Source: Liolophura sinensis (taxonomy: Eukaryota; Mollusca; Polyplacophora; Chitonida; Chitonidae). Taken from it: a stretch of 64,000 nt of DNA. A program made the position numbers and the translations under genes. Location: the NCBI RefSeq assembly GCF_032854445.1, contig NC_088300.1:68174984-68238983 (forward strand). Reading direction: 5' to 3'. Numbering within the stretch: the first letter of the stretch is position 1; each line of letters opens with the position of its first letter. The notes beneath the pieces were generated by a model, which saw only the letters and a list, made by a program, of their open reading frames with translations, made no database searches and was not told the DNA's origin. Positions 33,745 to 46,262 of the stretch are shown here, in pieces.

Positions 33745-36700
33745 ATGGTTGTCAATGCGTAAGGTGGTAGCCTTCGTCGCTTTTAAGTTATTCAAAGGAA
33801 ACCCTCGAGTTGAACGGGTGGATAGGAGATATTTGAGTATTTAGATATTTATATCTATTTATTTCATTGGTGTTTTAAGTCGTACTCAAGAACATTTCCC
33901 TAATTCGACGGCGGCCGCCATTATGGTGGTAGGAAAATCGGCGACCACGACCCTCCGCAGGTAGCTAGTAGACTTTTCCACTTATGGAGGGTATGAAGTT
34001 GAAACTGTATAAGCAGGTCTCAGAGCGAATATTGCATTTTCTACCTCAGGCTATCTCCACCTTTAGAGAAATACCAGACGTATCTTGTGCTGCTGATCGG
34101 ATTTTGTGGTTTCGCTCTCTTGCTTTCCGTATTTCACAATACCCTGAGGAAGCGTGTATTTGGAGACAAGAACAGTCTGGACACTACCTTTGACGCAGGT
34201 GGACGAGTGACCCTGAGTATGACCGCTGTTACCGTGGCAACACAACTCCTTTGGCCAGCAGATCTCACTTACGGTGCAACCATCGCCATCCGGGTAAGAA
34301 CTGTTCATAAGTTCAAGTAGGTCAAAGTAAGCTAACCTGGTGCATTAAAAATGCTGCATCACTGGTCCAAGGAAGGGCTGACTGACTTCCGGTGGAAATA
34401 ATTATTCATTTTCGTCACGTGTATCATTCTCGGAGTATTTTGTGCTGTTTGCTCTATGGTCTGCTAGCTACATGTAAAACGTATTGATCCTCTTTCAGTA
34501 TGGTCTGGCGGGTCCGATATGGCACTCAGCCGGGGTTGTCATGGGAATCATCCTCTTTCCACTTCTATCGCTTCAACTGAAAACAAAGGCACCAGGTGCT
34601 AAAACTTACCTACAGGTAAATAAGGCACATAGTATTTCGACATGTATGGAAATAATGTCAAATGTGTGATCATACTTGCATGTATTTTAAAACGATGTAA
34701 TGAAACTCAGCAAATGTCACAGGTGTTAAACCCACTACTCAAGAATTTTTTGCCGCTCTTATAGCAAGTATGATCTTATCTACTTTGAATTAGAGGTTAA
34801 AAGAGGACGTGAACCCAATACAATATTTCTCAATAAATAACTGAATAAATATGGCCTATAAAGCATACTTTGGATTTCAAATAGTTCATTATGCATTTAA
34901 TTCTATTCCATCGATTTTGGATTTTGGATACAGTTTTACGTAGATGGTGACGTTATTTTTCTGTGTACCTGTCATTTGTTAACGTTTAAGTATGATTCTA
35001 ATTCCAGGTTATTCATGCCCGTTTTGGAGAGAACGTACACCGTCTATACTTGATATTTTCTCTGCTAACAAACATGGTTGTCTCTGCTGGCATGTTGTTG
35101 TCTGGTCGGGCAATAATACAAGCAGTCACGGCGGATGCATCCGATGAGATGGTAGCGATTGTGCTCCCCATACTCTTCGGCTCCTACACCTTTCTTGGTG
35201 GTCTTGGTACAACTTTCTACGTCTCGTACTTCAACGCAGTAGTCATCTGTCTTGGTGTAATCATATTGACTGCCAAAGTTTTTTATGTGGACATTGATTA
35301 TTCTCCTAACTTCGGCAGGTTCCATGAAATGTACGAATCTATCGCGTGTATTTCCGATCCAGAATTCAACACCGGGAACAGTTTTCTGAACTTCCGTTCG
35401 GAAGGTGCTATATTATTTGGCATAATCCTTCTCCTCGGTTCGACTACAATGACTTACACTGACCAAGCTTCGTGGCAGAGCAGAATAGCGGCAAAACCCA
35501 CACAAGGTGTGATAGGTTTTTTCCTAGGCGCCCTCATTTGGTTTGCGATTCCTTCAACGTTTGCCACCGCTTCTGGAATATCTTATCTAGTCAAAGCGTC
35601 TACGAATGGATCGCATTTCTTATCGGCTGATGAAATCAATGGGGGTAATTATATCCTCCCGTCTGCCAAAAGGCCTGCCTCTTTCAGTAAAAGTAGCGGA
35701 GTGTGGTTTGCGCTTAGGCATTCCAGGCAAGGTGCGGAGAACAATCAAGTGGATGGTTCACCCGAGAAAGTTCTTGTTACTTACGAAAAGTTCCAGAAAC
35801 TTTCCAAAGGTCGGCGATGCACTCTGGGAACCCCGGTTTACTCCATGGGGTATAAGTGAAAAATTCTTGCGTATGGAATTGGGATAAAACAATAAATCAT
35901 TCAAACTGCATTTGTTTAATTCCGTCAATCGTTTGCAGATGTGGCACGAATTCATATTGACTGGAACTGCTTTTTTCACCGAAGCAATTTGATAAAATTT
36001 TCTCTGGGTTACAGGTTTTGTGAGTCTTGTTATGTGTTGGGAGGTTTTGGGAGAAGCAGGGGGCTTTCTGATACTTGCTATGGGTGCCATGGCGCTCATG
36101 TCCACTGGGTCAGGGGAGGTCATAGGAATATCTTCAATTCTCATGTATGACATCTACCAGAAATACATCAGGCCCTTCAGGTAATGTGCCCTACACATAG
36201 ATATGGGACTCCTTTTAGTTGGCGAACTAAATCATGAAGCAAAACCGCATTGAAATTTTGACATACGAAGATGAAAATCTTGCATGAAGTTGATCTGCGA
36301 CCATTGACAGCGCAACACAACTCATGTTATACTTACCTAACATTGGTAACTATATTGGTGATCCCATCTTTAAGTACTACTAGTGTTTTTTTTTTGGAAA
36401 CAGGAAAGGATGCACGACAGAATACTGTGTTTTATGTGGACGCCTAAGATGGCATTACAGTTGTGAAGAATCTGAGGATAGTAAGTCTAACGACGACATG
36501 AATGTGTGTACTTGTGTACCTGTGTATAACTGTGTGGCGTGTCGTGTGGATTGCGCAGCAGTGACCACGTCGTACGGGAAGCGATATCAATGTCAGACAC
36601 ACGGTAAATACCGCTGCTATCAGGACCAGCTGATCCGTGGCAAAAACTGGAGCATCCTCGGCGTGACACTGTTTATGGTACCCTTTGCGATGGTTTTGTT

Positions 36701-38533
36701 CAACATTGGAATAGACCTGACCTGGATTATAACAGCTGGTGTGGCTTTTACTGTTGGCTTCTCTCCCGGTGTCTATCTCTCAGTAAGTTGGGTGAAAACA
36801 ACCGGAAGTGGCATTGTGGCTGGTGAGTTTCTGGAGCCTTCTTCCTCAGTCCATGGGATATTATATATTTCTTTACAATCGATTGTCTCATGCAAGATCT
36901 AATTCCCATAATCTTGTGTGTAGAATAGTCGTCAGATATTTAAATTAGGAGTTATGATTGGATTTTCGTCTCGCTTGATTTCATGGAAAGAAGATATCAG
37001 ACCTAGTGATAGTGCTTGACTCTAGATATTTATTGTGGACTCTCAGCTTTTCAGATTAGTTAAAATGCTTACAGCACTCAAAGACAGTAGTATAAATAAT
37101 TTTGGCTCTGAACCAGTTCATCCGCAAGTTTAACGACCAGTGTGATGGCACTGTTTCACAGTTTGAAATTCGAGTTTTGAGATGTTCTATGCGTACGCCG
37201 ATTTAAATCCTCAGTCTTTATCTCAAGTAAATGCTGCCAATGTCCTTGTAAAAAAGCTGGTCATGCTCGCCATACCACCTCTTCATATGGGTGGAAGGGA
37301 AGTCGTACATTAGATTCTTCGAAGTTCCAGATACTCGCCAATGCGGTCGCTGTGAGATCAAGTCCAGCTCATGCTGGCTTCCTCTCTGGCCGTACGTGGG
37401 AAGGTCTTATAGCGACCTGCGGTTGGTCATGGGTTTCCCCCGGGTTCTGTCCGGTTTGCTCCCACCATAATGTTGGCCGCCATCGTTTAAGTGAAATATT
37501 GATTACTGAATTTATTAGACAAGGCTAGTAAAACTCATGGCATATGGTCCAAAACCAGCGCCTGTGTATCGTTTGATTTGCATCTAAACAATATCGTTAT
37601 CTAAAAATAGACCGGAAACTTTTGTGCTTGCTCAACAAAGTAACATCCATAAGTAACACAAAGAGAAAGGAACAACATTCTCAGGCATATTCATCACCTA
37701 GGACAGTCCCGTCAAGAAACTTTAAAAAGAAAAAAGCAAACTGTAACTGCATTGTACATGAGATCTATGTTAGTTGATGGAAAGATTGAACTCTTGTAGT
37801 CGGATACACAGAAACGAATCTCAGATATGACTTTTAGACCATGTCCTCACAAATGCTGCATGTTTCCCTATTTTACTTTTCACTCTTTTCTTCCACAGGA
37901 GGCTTGTCTGGACTACTGGCCGCCGTGGCAGTATCCTTAGGACTAGCTTCTACCTACGACGGCGGACTATCCAACTTTTTTAAGAACACAGTTGAAATCT
38001 ACCCATCAGTTGGTAGCTGTACAGTCGGTTTTGGAGTCAGTTTAATTGTATGTGTGCTTGTTTCGCTGTGTACCCACAAAATCGAGTCCGAGGCGGACGT
38101 CAATGCTGAGTGGAGGAAAACAACAAACATTGGAAATCCACTACGACCTTGGGAACTGGCTTTCGTGGAGGAATTCCCTCAAGTCCTCGATGGCTTTCTA
38201 CCGACGCATGAAGACTTGACGAGAACATTCAAAGCGGCTACAAGACTGTCACTGGCAGGCGCTGGTATCGGCGGTGGTCTCATGGTGGTTGTCTTGCCAG
38301 GGATTCTCATCGGTCTTGAAGTCCTCACCGAATTTCAGTTCAGCACCTGGCTTTATTTTGACCATATATCTACACTTGTCGCATCGGTCTTTGTAATTTT
38401 CGCCCCTCCAATAGAAGAAGCCCTGAAAATTTGGAGGCAGTACAAACAATGTCCAGAAAAAGTGCAGTTAAACAGATGTGAGGTGTCGGACACTGATGCA
38501 GATCCCGAGGAAAACATGGATTCACTATTGTGA
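33745..38533 (+). CDS. DUR3: DUR3-type urea/proton (sodium:solute symporter family) transporter
   Basis: Seven exons in continuous phase: 33745-33758 (proposed start), 34050-34293, 34499-34615, 35008-35644, 36015-36180, 36404-36822 and 37899-38533 (TGA). Total 2232 bases, 743 residues, usual for DUR3-like proteins. The protein is very hydrophobic: first membrane segment near residues 16-36 (YLVLLIGFCGFALLLSVF), then YGLAGPIWHSAGVVMG, APGAKTYLQVIHARFG, MVVSAGMLLSGRAIIQAVT, SYTFLGGLGTTFYVSYFNAV and SGEVIGISSILMYDIYQKYI, all in the order of fungal/plant DUR3. Residues about 395-470 form a cysteine-rich loop with around twelve cysteines. The 14-base first exon is inferred: GCAATGG is a good start context and GC|GTAAGG restores phase to MVVNALSPPLEKYQTY. 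Role: proton- or sodium-coupled import of urea (or a polyamine-like solute) at the plasma membrane. Substrate is by family inference only. Confidence 0.9.
33849..33985 (-). repeat. SINE family 1 fragment in intron 1 of the urea symporter
   Basis: The minus-strand copy keeps the body (CCACCATAATGGCGGCCGCC) and 3' module (AATGTTCTTGAGTACGACTT) with an AAATAAATA-like tail. It lies between the proposed first exon and exon 34050-34293. Confidence 0.82.
37335..37505 (+). repeat. SINE family 1 fragment in intron 6 of the urea symporter
   Basis: Begins inside the head (GCCAATGCGGTCGCTGTGAG), continues through CCCCCGGGTTCTGTCCGG and CTCCCACCATAATGTTGGCC to GTGAAATATTGATTACTGAA. The tail is lost. Confidence 0.85.
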
Positions 38534-38555
38534 AGCTTTACATGAAATTTACATC

Positions 38556-38561
38556 AATAAA
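38556..38561 (+). terminator. Polyadenylation signal of the urea symporter
   Basis: AATAAA 23 bases after the TGA at 38531-38533. Confidence 0.55.
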
Positions 38562-38879
38562 TAAGACTGGAAATTCTACAGAACTGAGGATTGTTTTGGA
38601 CATCAGATTCCTGTTCGAGGAGAATGAAGTATGAAGTCTTCAATGATATATCTAAACCTACTTTGAGCATTTCTGAAATTATATAGCCATACATAAAATC
38701 CTAGGTAATTTCGTCTCTCATTTGTTTAATTTCTGAGTGAAAGAAGGTGAAGATGTTCGATAAGACTCCACCTAGACACAATTACCAAAAGACATAGAGC
38801 GAGTCTCCTTTTGGAAGTGGAAATGTATGGATGACTTGCGCGTGCTAAACTTTGATCAACAAACATTCTAAGCGTGTGA

Positions 38880-39190
38880 GACCGGCCCGGATAGCACAGT
38901 TTGCGGAGCGTACGCTTCGAGAGCGGTAGATTCAGGTTCAATCCTGGATCGAGCCACACCTAAGACTTTAAAAGAGAAAGTTGTAGGCCCTAATTTTCTC
39001 GCTTGACGTTCAGCGTGAAGGGCCCGTATCAGTATAATGGCTTGGGCGGGGCAGCCTACTTGCCTTCGGTAAGTCGTCTCAGTAAAGCAGCACTAGATAA
39101 AAGAGCGGTGGAAATCCAGTCCTGCAACAAGGAGGTACATTACATACACCCTAAGGATTCCTTCGTCGTCATACGACATAAATCATCAAG
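38880..39190 (+). repeat. SINE family 2, most complete copy
   Basis: A tRNA-like head is visible: GGCCCGGATAGCACAGTT (A-box area) and a strong B box in CAGGTTCAATCCTGGATCG. It is followed by CTCGCTTGACGTTCAGCGTG, CTTGCCTTCGGTAAGTCGTC, AAAGAGCGGTGGAAATCCAG, and a shortened 3' end TCGTCGTCATACGACATAAA. Confidence 0.85.
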
Positions 39191-39217
39191 AACTCTAAGC
39201 GCGTGAGCAGAATATTT

Positions 39218-39370
39218 TATTTTAATGATTGGTATTTTACGCCGTACTCAAGAATATTTCACTTTTACGACGGCGGCCGGCATTATGGTAGGTGGAAACC
39301 GGACAGAGCCCGAGGGAAACCCACGACCATCCGTAGGTTGCTGAGAGACCTTCTCACGTAGGGCCAGAGA
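39218..39370 (-). repeat. SINE family 1, head-truncated
   Basis: The minus-strand copy starts near the end of the head, has GGTTTCCACCTACCATAATG and a well-kept 3' module GTGAAATATTCTTGAGTACG. It lies directly beside the family 2 copy at 38880-39190. Confidence 0.85.
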
Positions 39371-42169
39371 GTTTAAATATACCCGGGATGTGTATCATGT
39401 TTCCATTTACTGATTACCTCATATGACTATTGCACAATGGATAGGATTTGTCCTTACACATGTCCAGAGCTGCTAAAATATTAACAAACGGTGTATTTTG
39501 TGTCGACTGCGAAGTAGCAAACTGGAACTAAATACGAGTATATTCATAATGACCGTCGGACAAGTCTCTAAACATGGAGGAATCAGCCATATGAATAACC
39601 GAGTCATATTGCAACATATTTAAAAAGTACAATGCACAGAGAAATGAGTACAAAATCACCAGAACATACAAAGATTTCAGGATATGGTGTACACTGACTG
39701 CATACAAATATCGTTCATACTAACGATCAAGGGGAGATAACAATATAAAATCCTACGAAAACGTACCGGGGGTGTACGAAATTATCACTATTCTCGTAAA
39801 CGGTCAAAGGGAGACAATCTCTTAAAATCGTGAGAATGACAGCTTATCTCTCAGTAGTTCCCCTTCGATCATCCACGATAATTACAAGCGCGTTACATGT
39901 GCATATTCTCCAGGTGAATATTTTTGTCCACTGTTTGTTGCTTTGATTGTGTATAGTCCGAAGGACAGTAGGTGTCTATATATCCTCAAGGTCAACATTA
40001 TTTGTCTAAAACCCGTTAATTATAGAGGGTATAGGATTGCTGAAAATATGACAACATACATAAATATAGTTCACTCATTATATTAATGTCTTTTTTTTCT
40101 AAGGATACATTGAATGTACATAACATATCAATTAGACCATACTCTAATTAAATATTTTCTAATTGCGTCGTATTAGCATGTAACACACTGGTATGGGCTG
40201 GAACATGCAGTACTGTTTAATATATTTCATCATGACGACCCGGACTATGGCACAAAAATGTCTTTGGTATCCCCTGGGGCACCCAACCCATATTATTACA
40301 AATTTCTGACAGTATCACTGTCAAATTAATCATTTAAAGTTTAGCGTTTATGTGAGTTACATTTCCCTTGTTTTTCTGTAGTATAATCCATTCTATTGCG
40401 ATAAATCATATATAGGTAGGGCGCCCTGAGTTGGGCATATGAGGACAATAGTGAGATATGCACACTATTTTACAAGGCCCTCTCATCTTTGATTTTCTGT
40501 GGTGACAGAGCGACAACGTAACACTTTAAGTTAAAATGCCGCGTTGGCGCGTTGTCAGTGGATGTAACAAAAGTGGAAAACGACGCCATTTTAAAGTTGA
40601 ACCTATGTGGTTTAATTTGATTGAGCAATAAGGCGAATAAACGGAATGTTATTTGTAAAATGGCACATTCCTTTCAGGTAAATAAAGGACGACGGAGCGA
40701 CAGAGGGACACTTTTGCCGTGTGTAGTTGTCGTGCATTTCGAAGAGATTCCTAATCTGTAAGAACTTCGTCGCCCATTTTGAATTGTAGGCCTTAAACGT
40801 GCACAGGCGAGACTGATATTTTCTGAAAGTTTATCAATTAGGCCACTACAAACTAACAGCAAACACAGACTCAGGAATCAAATAAACAGATAAATCAATA
40901 CAAAACATGTAATGACATGTGTGTAGATCATCCGTAAGTGGCATTTGTCTGGTGTCCTAGTAAGGTTTCCTTCAAGGGTGTCATGATGTCTACACTACGT
41001 TAGGTTGTTGTTTTTTTTTAAAAGTACATAAATAGATCACTTTATGATACAGGAACGCATCAAGCGGAAGTGAAGTCATATCCCAAACGCTCCGAAACCG
41101 TTCGCTGATATAAGCTGTAATCTTCATCATATTTTGAATAAAATTCACATGCGTCGTCAAATGACAAGAAGAAAAATATCGCGCTTCTGTGTAACGGTCA
41201 AGGGGAGACGACCACACAAAATGATGGGAATGAGGAGTTATCTTTCCCTTCGTTCATACACAAATACAAGAATTGCGCCTTAATACGTCCACTATCTAGG
41301 CCTATCTTTCGCAATCTTTTGCTCTGTAATAATTTCTGTACAGACGTATTCTTACGAGAACATACAGGTATATGTCAGCCGAAAGTGGGGCACAGCATTA
41401 ACTCCTCAGAATACCTGTGCATGGCTGATATATGATTTCCTCAAACAAAACATCCAAAGGTTGTTCACCCTTGTATGTATTGGAACTGAAGCAGGCTTTG
41501 TTGCTTTGACGTTAATGTCGTGGTGACCAGTTTTATTAAAAACCAAAACAATCAACGATGAAATTCTCTGAAGTAAGTCTTTGTGAGGAACAGAAGTATA
41601 GAGAAATGCCAAGTGGAGAAGGTTTTATACGCATCGTATATTATTTGAAAGTTTTTTTTTCTTTTCGGTGAGATGTTTAGAGTTTTTAAGAATCCACATA
41701 CAGCAGATGCCTGAAGGTTTTGCAGTTGGACGACAGTACTTTTTCCAAATGATTACTTGTCGTAGTGCCTTTGTTACAGAACTTAGTTTGGTGGTACAGC
41801 TTCAGGATACCGCAATAAGGCAAGATTTGAATGGAGATTTATGCATTCTTGGAATCCAGTAAAGCGGTGATATAGCGGTATGGCGGGAAGGTACGGACAA
41901 ACTCTTCTCTTTGAGGAAGGCTTTATGTTTTTTTTCTTTAAAATCCTGTTGACGTCATTCGAGCACCTCGAAGGAAATAATAATTATTGAAAACCACGAC
42001 GAGCAACATCACCAAATAATTTCACCAGTAAGTTTCAGGTAGTCCAGGGCATGAACCCATGATGCAATAGTCTATACCTTTGTCTTATCCATTACCATAC
42101 TTCAGGTGTAAGAGCGAATTCATACATGTAGCAGGAATGTAGACCAAAATGACGATTGGATCAAACTCG

Positions 42170-42290
42170 GGTCTAGTCATATACCAAAGACATCAAAAAA
42201 AAAAAAAAAAAGGCATTTGTCGCTGACTTCCTTGACGTTCAGCGCTGAGGTTAGAGTAAGGAAACAGAGCCAGCTGGCCCCTTGAATACA
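42170..42290 (+). repeat. SINE family 2 variant fragment
   Basis: Contains GACGTTCAGCGCTGAGGTTA and GAGTAAGGAAAC, matching the variant in lyase A's intron (13970-14225). An A-run at 42197-42212 precedes it. Confidence 0.5.
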
Positions 42291-42359
42291 ACAAAGCAGA
42301 CTGAGCATTTCTTGTCTAATATCTAGAAATATGTAATAATCTAGTGTAATACATGTTTC

Positions 42360-42535
42360 CAGCAACCTGCGGATGTTCGTGGGTTTCCCCTGGGCTCTGC
42401 CCGGTTTTCTCCCACCATAATGGTGGCCGAAGTCGTATAAGTGAAATATTACATAAGTGAGCATAGCGTTAAACACAAATCAAATCAAATCAAAAAAAAA
42501 AAAATAAATAAAATAAAAAATAAATAATATGTGTA
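42360..42535 (+). repeat. SINE family 1, 5'-truncated, with A-rich tail
   Basis: CAGCAACCTGCGGATGTTCG, CCCCTGGGCTCTGCCCGG, CTCCCACCATAATGGTGGCC, then GTGAAATATTACATAAGTGA and a tail changing from AAATC to A/AAAT runs. Confidence 0.85.
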
Positions 42536-44054
42536 ATATATTGCAATTAACAACACTTTTTAAAACTGTTTCTGCTTAATCCATTGTATGGATGTCTAAG
42601 TTCCTACGAGTTAAATATTAAAATGAACAGTAGCAAGTAAATTTACCTGAGACCCGATTTTCACCAGTTGGCTGTAACCCTTTGCCAAGTTTCACGCTGT
42701 CGTCGCTGCTCTTGTTTCACTATTTACGCTGCATTCTTTTACATTATATTCTTTTCATTTTTAAATACATTTTCATTATTTTTTTTTAATCTGGAGAACA
42801 TTTTGGGAGAACTAATGAGAGCATAGCTCTCATCACCCTAACAGAAATTCGTCCACAGAAGTTTTTAAGACATGGATCTGCCAGAAAGCAATAAGCGGTG
42901 ACAACATCAGGATTACAAATCAGTTTTTATTTATTTTCATCTGATTGAAGTTCAAAGTCTTCTGGCCTACTGAAACATGTTTAACTTGAATATATAAAAG
43001 GCCGCAGACGAACAGTCTTTTTTCCATTGCAGCTAGGCGAGGTACAAGCAGAAAAATTCCATTTACATGTATATGAGGGTTTGAAATAAATATCTATACA
43101 TCATAGAGTGTGGCCAAGTCATCCCCTTAAACTTGATGGAAAATATCAGATTTCCCAGGAACTTCAGTAGCATGTGGATGGTAATGGGTGAATAAGTCAA
43201 CTACTTATGGATGACAATTTCTTAGTTTATTAAAGGTGACGTTTTGTTGTCGGTTCGAATATTTTGATTACAAACAATGGCAAGCAACAAAATTAATAAA
43301 CTTAAGTACTCAGAGACTAAGAACGGAAAGCAGTGTGTTAATGGTTGACAATAAAGCGAAATGGATTGGTGATGAGCTATGAGCTATTTCAATGGAACAA
43401 AGTTACGCGGATTAAATCATTTTTTCACTATGGATTTCTATCCGGGCGCGAAAGTTCACCTGTTGACAGAATATAGCGAGGGAATACATGATACATTTTG
43501 AGTAATACAACATTAATGACGGAAATAATACAAACAGATGATCAGATGTTTTCACGTCTCAGACTGGTACCAATATATTCCAAATAGAGCAACTTCTGTC
43601 ATATTTTCACCCGATAGTAATTTCGGTGTAAAGGAATAAAGCCCTGTAAGTATATCCCTCGAGGTTTTCCATAACCATTCCCCCGGGCGACTTCACATGC
43701 CCTTAGCCGGTGTTTTGTTGACGATTCAAGGAAAAGCGCCCTCGAGTATTTTTAAAAAATGCTTATTGCGCATATAAATTAGACGACGATGAGGTCACAA
43801 ACGGGTTCTTTATTAGTTTCTTTATTATTTCTGAATTTATAAACTATATAATGTAAATAAATTTATAAAATAAATATATCAATTTAAATATTTATATAGT
43901 GGATACAATGGTATCTGTGGCAGTAGCATAAAAAGTCTTAACTTACGACACGTAGTCATTATTGCTTCGGAAAACACGCTAACTTATCTAATTTTGATTG
44001 ATGAAGATTTTACGTATTTTAGTCTGGTTGTTGGCCGTTACTGATTACTTAATT

Positions 44055-44225
44055 TACTTAGTTTACTGATGTTTAATGCCGTACTTTACAACGGCGACCA
44101 GAATGATGGTCGGAGGAAAACTACCCTCATTCTGACGATAGAACTTCCCAGGGGCACCGAAGAGGAAGCCAGCACAAGCTGAACTCGCAGCGATCGATGT
44201 GAGCGGTACTCCAGTCATTATGCTG
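44055..44225 (-). repeat. SINE family 1, diverged
   Basis: The minus-strand copy shows CTGGCTTCCTCTTCGG, CTCCGACCATCATTCTGGTC and TAAAGTACGGCATTAAACAT, with a deletion in the 3' module. Confidence 0.7.
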
Positions 44226-46150
44226 CGCCAGAAAATTGTATTCTAACATATCTCCAAAAACTTAAAGCAATGGTGAACAAAGTGTGCTCAAACTGACATT
44301 CTATACACAGTTGCCGTCCTCGCCATGTACACTGGGACGGTTCCATGTCGCTAATAAAATATGGGGGGGGGGGGGGGGGTGGCTGGATTGTGCTGTGAGA
44401 ACGTTTGTTTTCTTCAAATTTAACGGGGCACATTTTCCAATGCCAAAGGGAAAATGAATATACATATAACTGGTCATACAGTTAAGTTTAAAGGTGAATT
44501 TTTTACCATTACCGACATCATGTGGCAATCACTTATCCCGCGTATGACATATAAAGAGGTGGCATCGAGCAACAAGCACCTAAATACTATATCTGGATAA
44601 GCGTAACATGGTCACCGATGCGTGCCCAACTTGTAACCCCTCCAAAAGCGGCGGATTGTTGGTATTACAAGCAAACGATGGGAGTGAACACCTTATGCTC
44701 AATGATAGCACATATCTCCCGTGATGCAGGACTCGGTGGTACACAAACCACTGCCTCCGTGCCACTGCAGCCACTGTTCTGAGCCACGCTGTTATTAGAA
44801 TACAGGGGATAATATCCTTAACCGGCCACCCGAACGAGTCCAGTTTGAGTGGTGTACATACAGCCAGTGGCCGTCTGAAGAACAACGCCTCTCTTTGAGC
44901 AGTGTTTTACACTCTACAGTAATTGTTTCCTCTTGTCGGCGCATGTCTCTGTGGCTGTGTGAGCTCGCCTGGCTCCAGAGATCTCAGTGAAAGTTCAATT
45001 TTGGGTCTCAGTGATTTGTAAACGTGCTCTTGTAAATTGGCTATAGTTGTGACAGGCGTATACGTTACGAAAAAAAAAGAAAAGACACATAGGCTATCTT
45101 ATTTTATATTAAATTTTCTTGTCAATTCTCGTTTCCAAACGTCACCCCAAGAAGGTGGTGACAACTCTAGTGGGTCTCTCTCTCTCTCTCTTCGGATGAC
45201 AGAGTTCTGTTCCCTTCTTTCATCTGAGGGAATTTATTTTCCAGATAATAATGAAAATGTTAAAAGAAGAGTAAAAGTAAACAGAACTTTTATTATCTGT
45301 CAATCTTTTCTCACCCAATGCTCCATACCCCAACCATTGTTGAATGCGGCTTATTAATCTATGTCAAACACAACCGGTGATAAAAACCATCATATAGAAA
45401 TTAACACATACATAACCGGTGCATCCACTCTTCTACCTTTCAATCCAAACAGCACAAACGTATTATTTTTCCCCACAATGGCGAGTGTAACCGACTGAAA
45501 ATGGCGGTTAGCGAAGTTTGGATTGCTTTCGATGCATACAGCTGTTATCTTTATGACGGCACGGTTTATTACTCACAAATGACTAGGTGACATGGAGTCA
45601 GAATTAACATAGGTTTAAAGAAAATGACATTTTGGTAGCGTACAGCTTTGACATGTTAAGGACAGCACAGTCGAAAAGACTGAGTTCCAGTTTAGTTCTG
45701 AATTTCTGAAAGTTAAGTTGGAAAGAATGAAATAGATCTCAAATCTCTGCTGGAGACAACCGGCCTGATCTGGGAGGCACGCGCTCTAAACCCGAAGTGG
45801 TCAGCGCTCTAGAACCTGTGCTACTCCCAGAAAGCGTAATTCCAACTGTGCAAACCAATGTCTTGATGATATCCACTAGGCTAACGATTTCAACAGGTTA
45901 TTAAATAGAATATGTGCTACTCCCAAATAGTATCAATTTAAAATATCAATAACAGTGTTACTTAAATCAAAGTTTTCAACATGTTATCATATCACAGCTA
46001 TATTGTTGTATATAAATCTATAACGGTAGAAGCATTATTTACGTGCATTGAAGGAAAGTTTGATTTCTGCTGAATACATTGTTTTGTGTAAATCCCCCAT
46101 GATGCATTGGTTTAGTGTGCAAAACAGCAGACAGGTAAGGTGTACTATTT
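44226..46150. other. Gene-free stretch
   Basis: No gene recognised. Holds a G-run at 44363-44379 and a (CT)n tract at 45175-45191. A 101-codon minus-strand frame at 44580-44885 has no recognised motif. Confidence 0.5.
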
Positions 46151-46262
46151 ATATTTATTTATATGATTAAAATTTTACGTCGTAGAATATTTCACTTATG
46201 CGACGGAGGCCAGCATTATGGTGAAAGGAAACCCACTACCATCCACAGGTTGCTGGAGACTT
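46151..46262 (-). repeat. SINE family 1 fragment
   Basis: The minus-strand body and 3' module are recognisable (CACCATAATGCTGGCCTCCG, AAGTGAAATATTCTACGACG), with an AAATATAAATA tail. Confidence 0.78.

Larger units (their letters stand above)
39371..44054. other. Gene-free stretch downstream of the urea symporter
   Basis: No gene recognised in 4.7 kb. Contains SINE pieces at 42170-42290 and 42360-42535. Open frames are short and without motifs. Confidence 0.5.

Noticed and set aside
13092-38533. Functional gene cluster linking alginate digestion with urea uptake
   Set aside because: The genes are on opposite strands and more than 7 kb apart, with no shared regulatory sequence seen; proximity alone does not support a joint pathway.
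44580-44885. 101-codon minus-strand open frame
   Set aside because: No motif, signal or splice context recognised.
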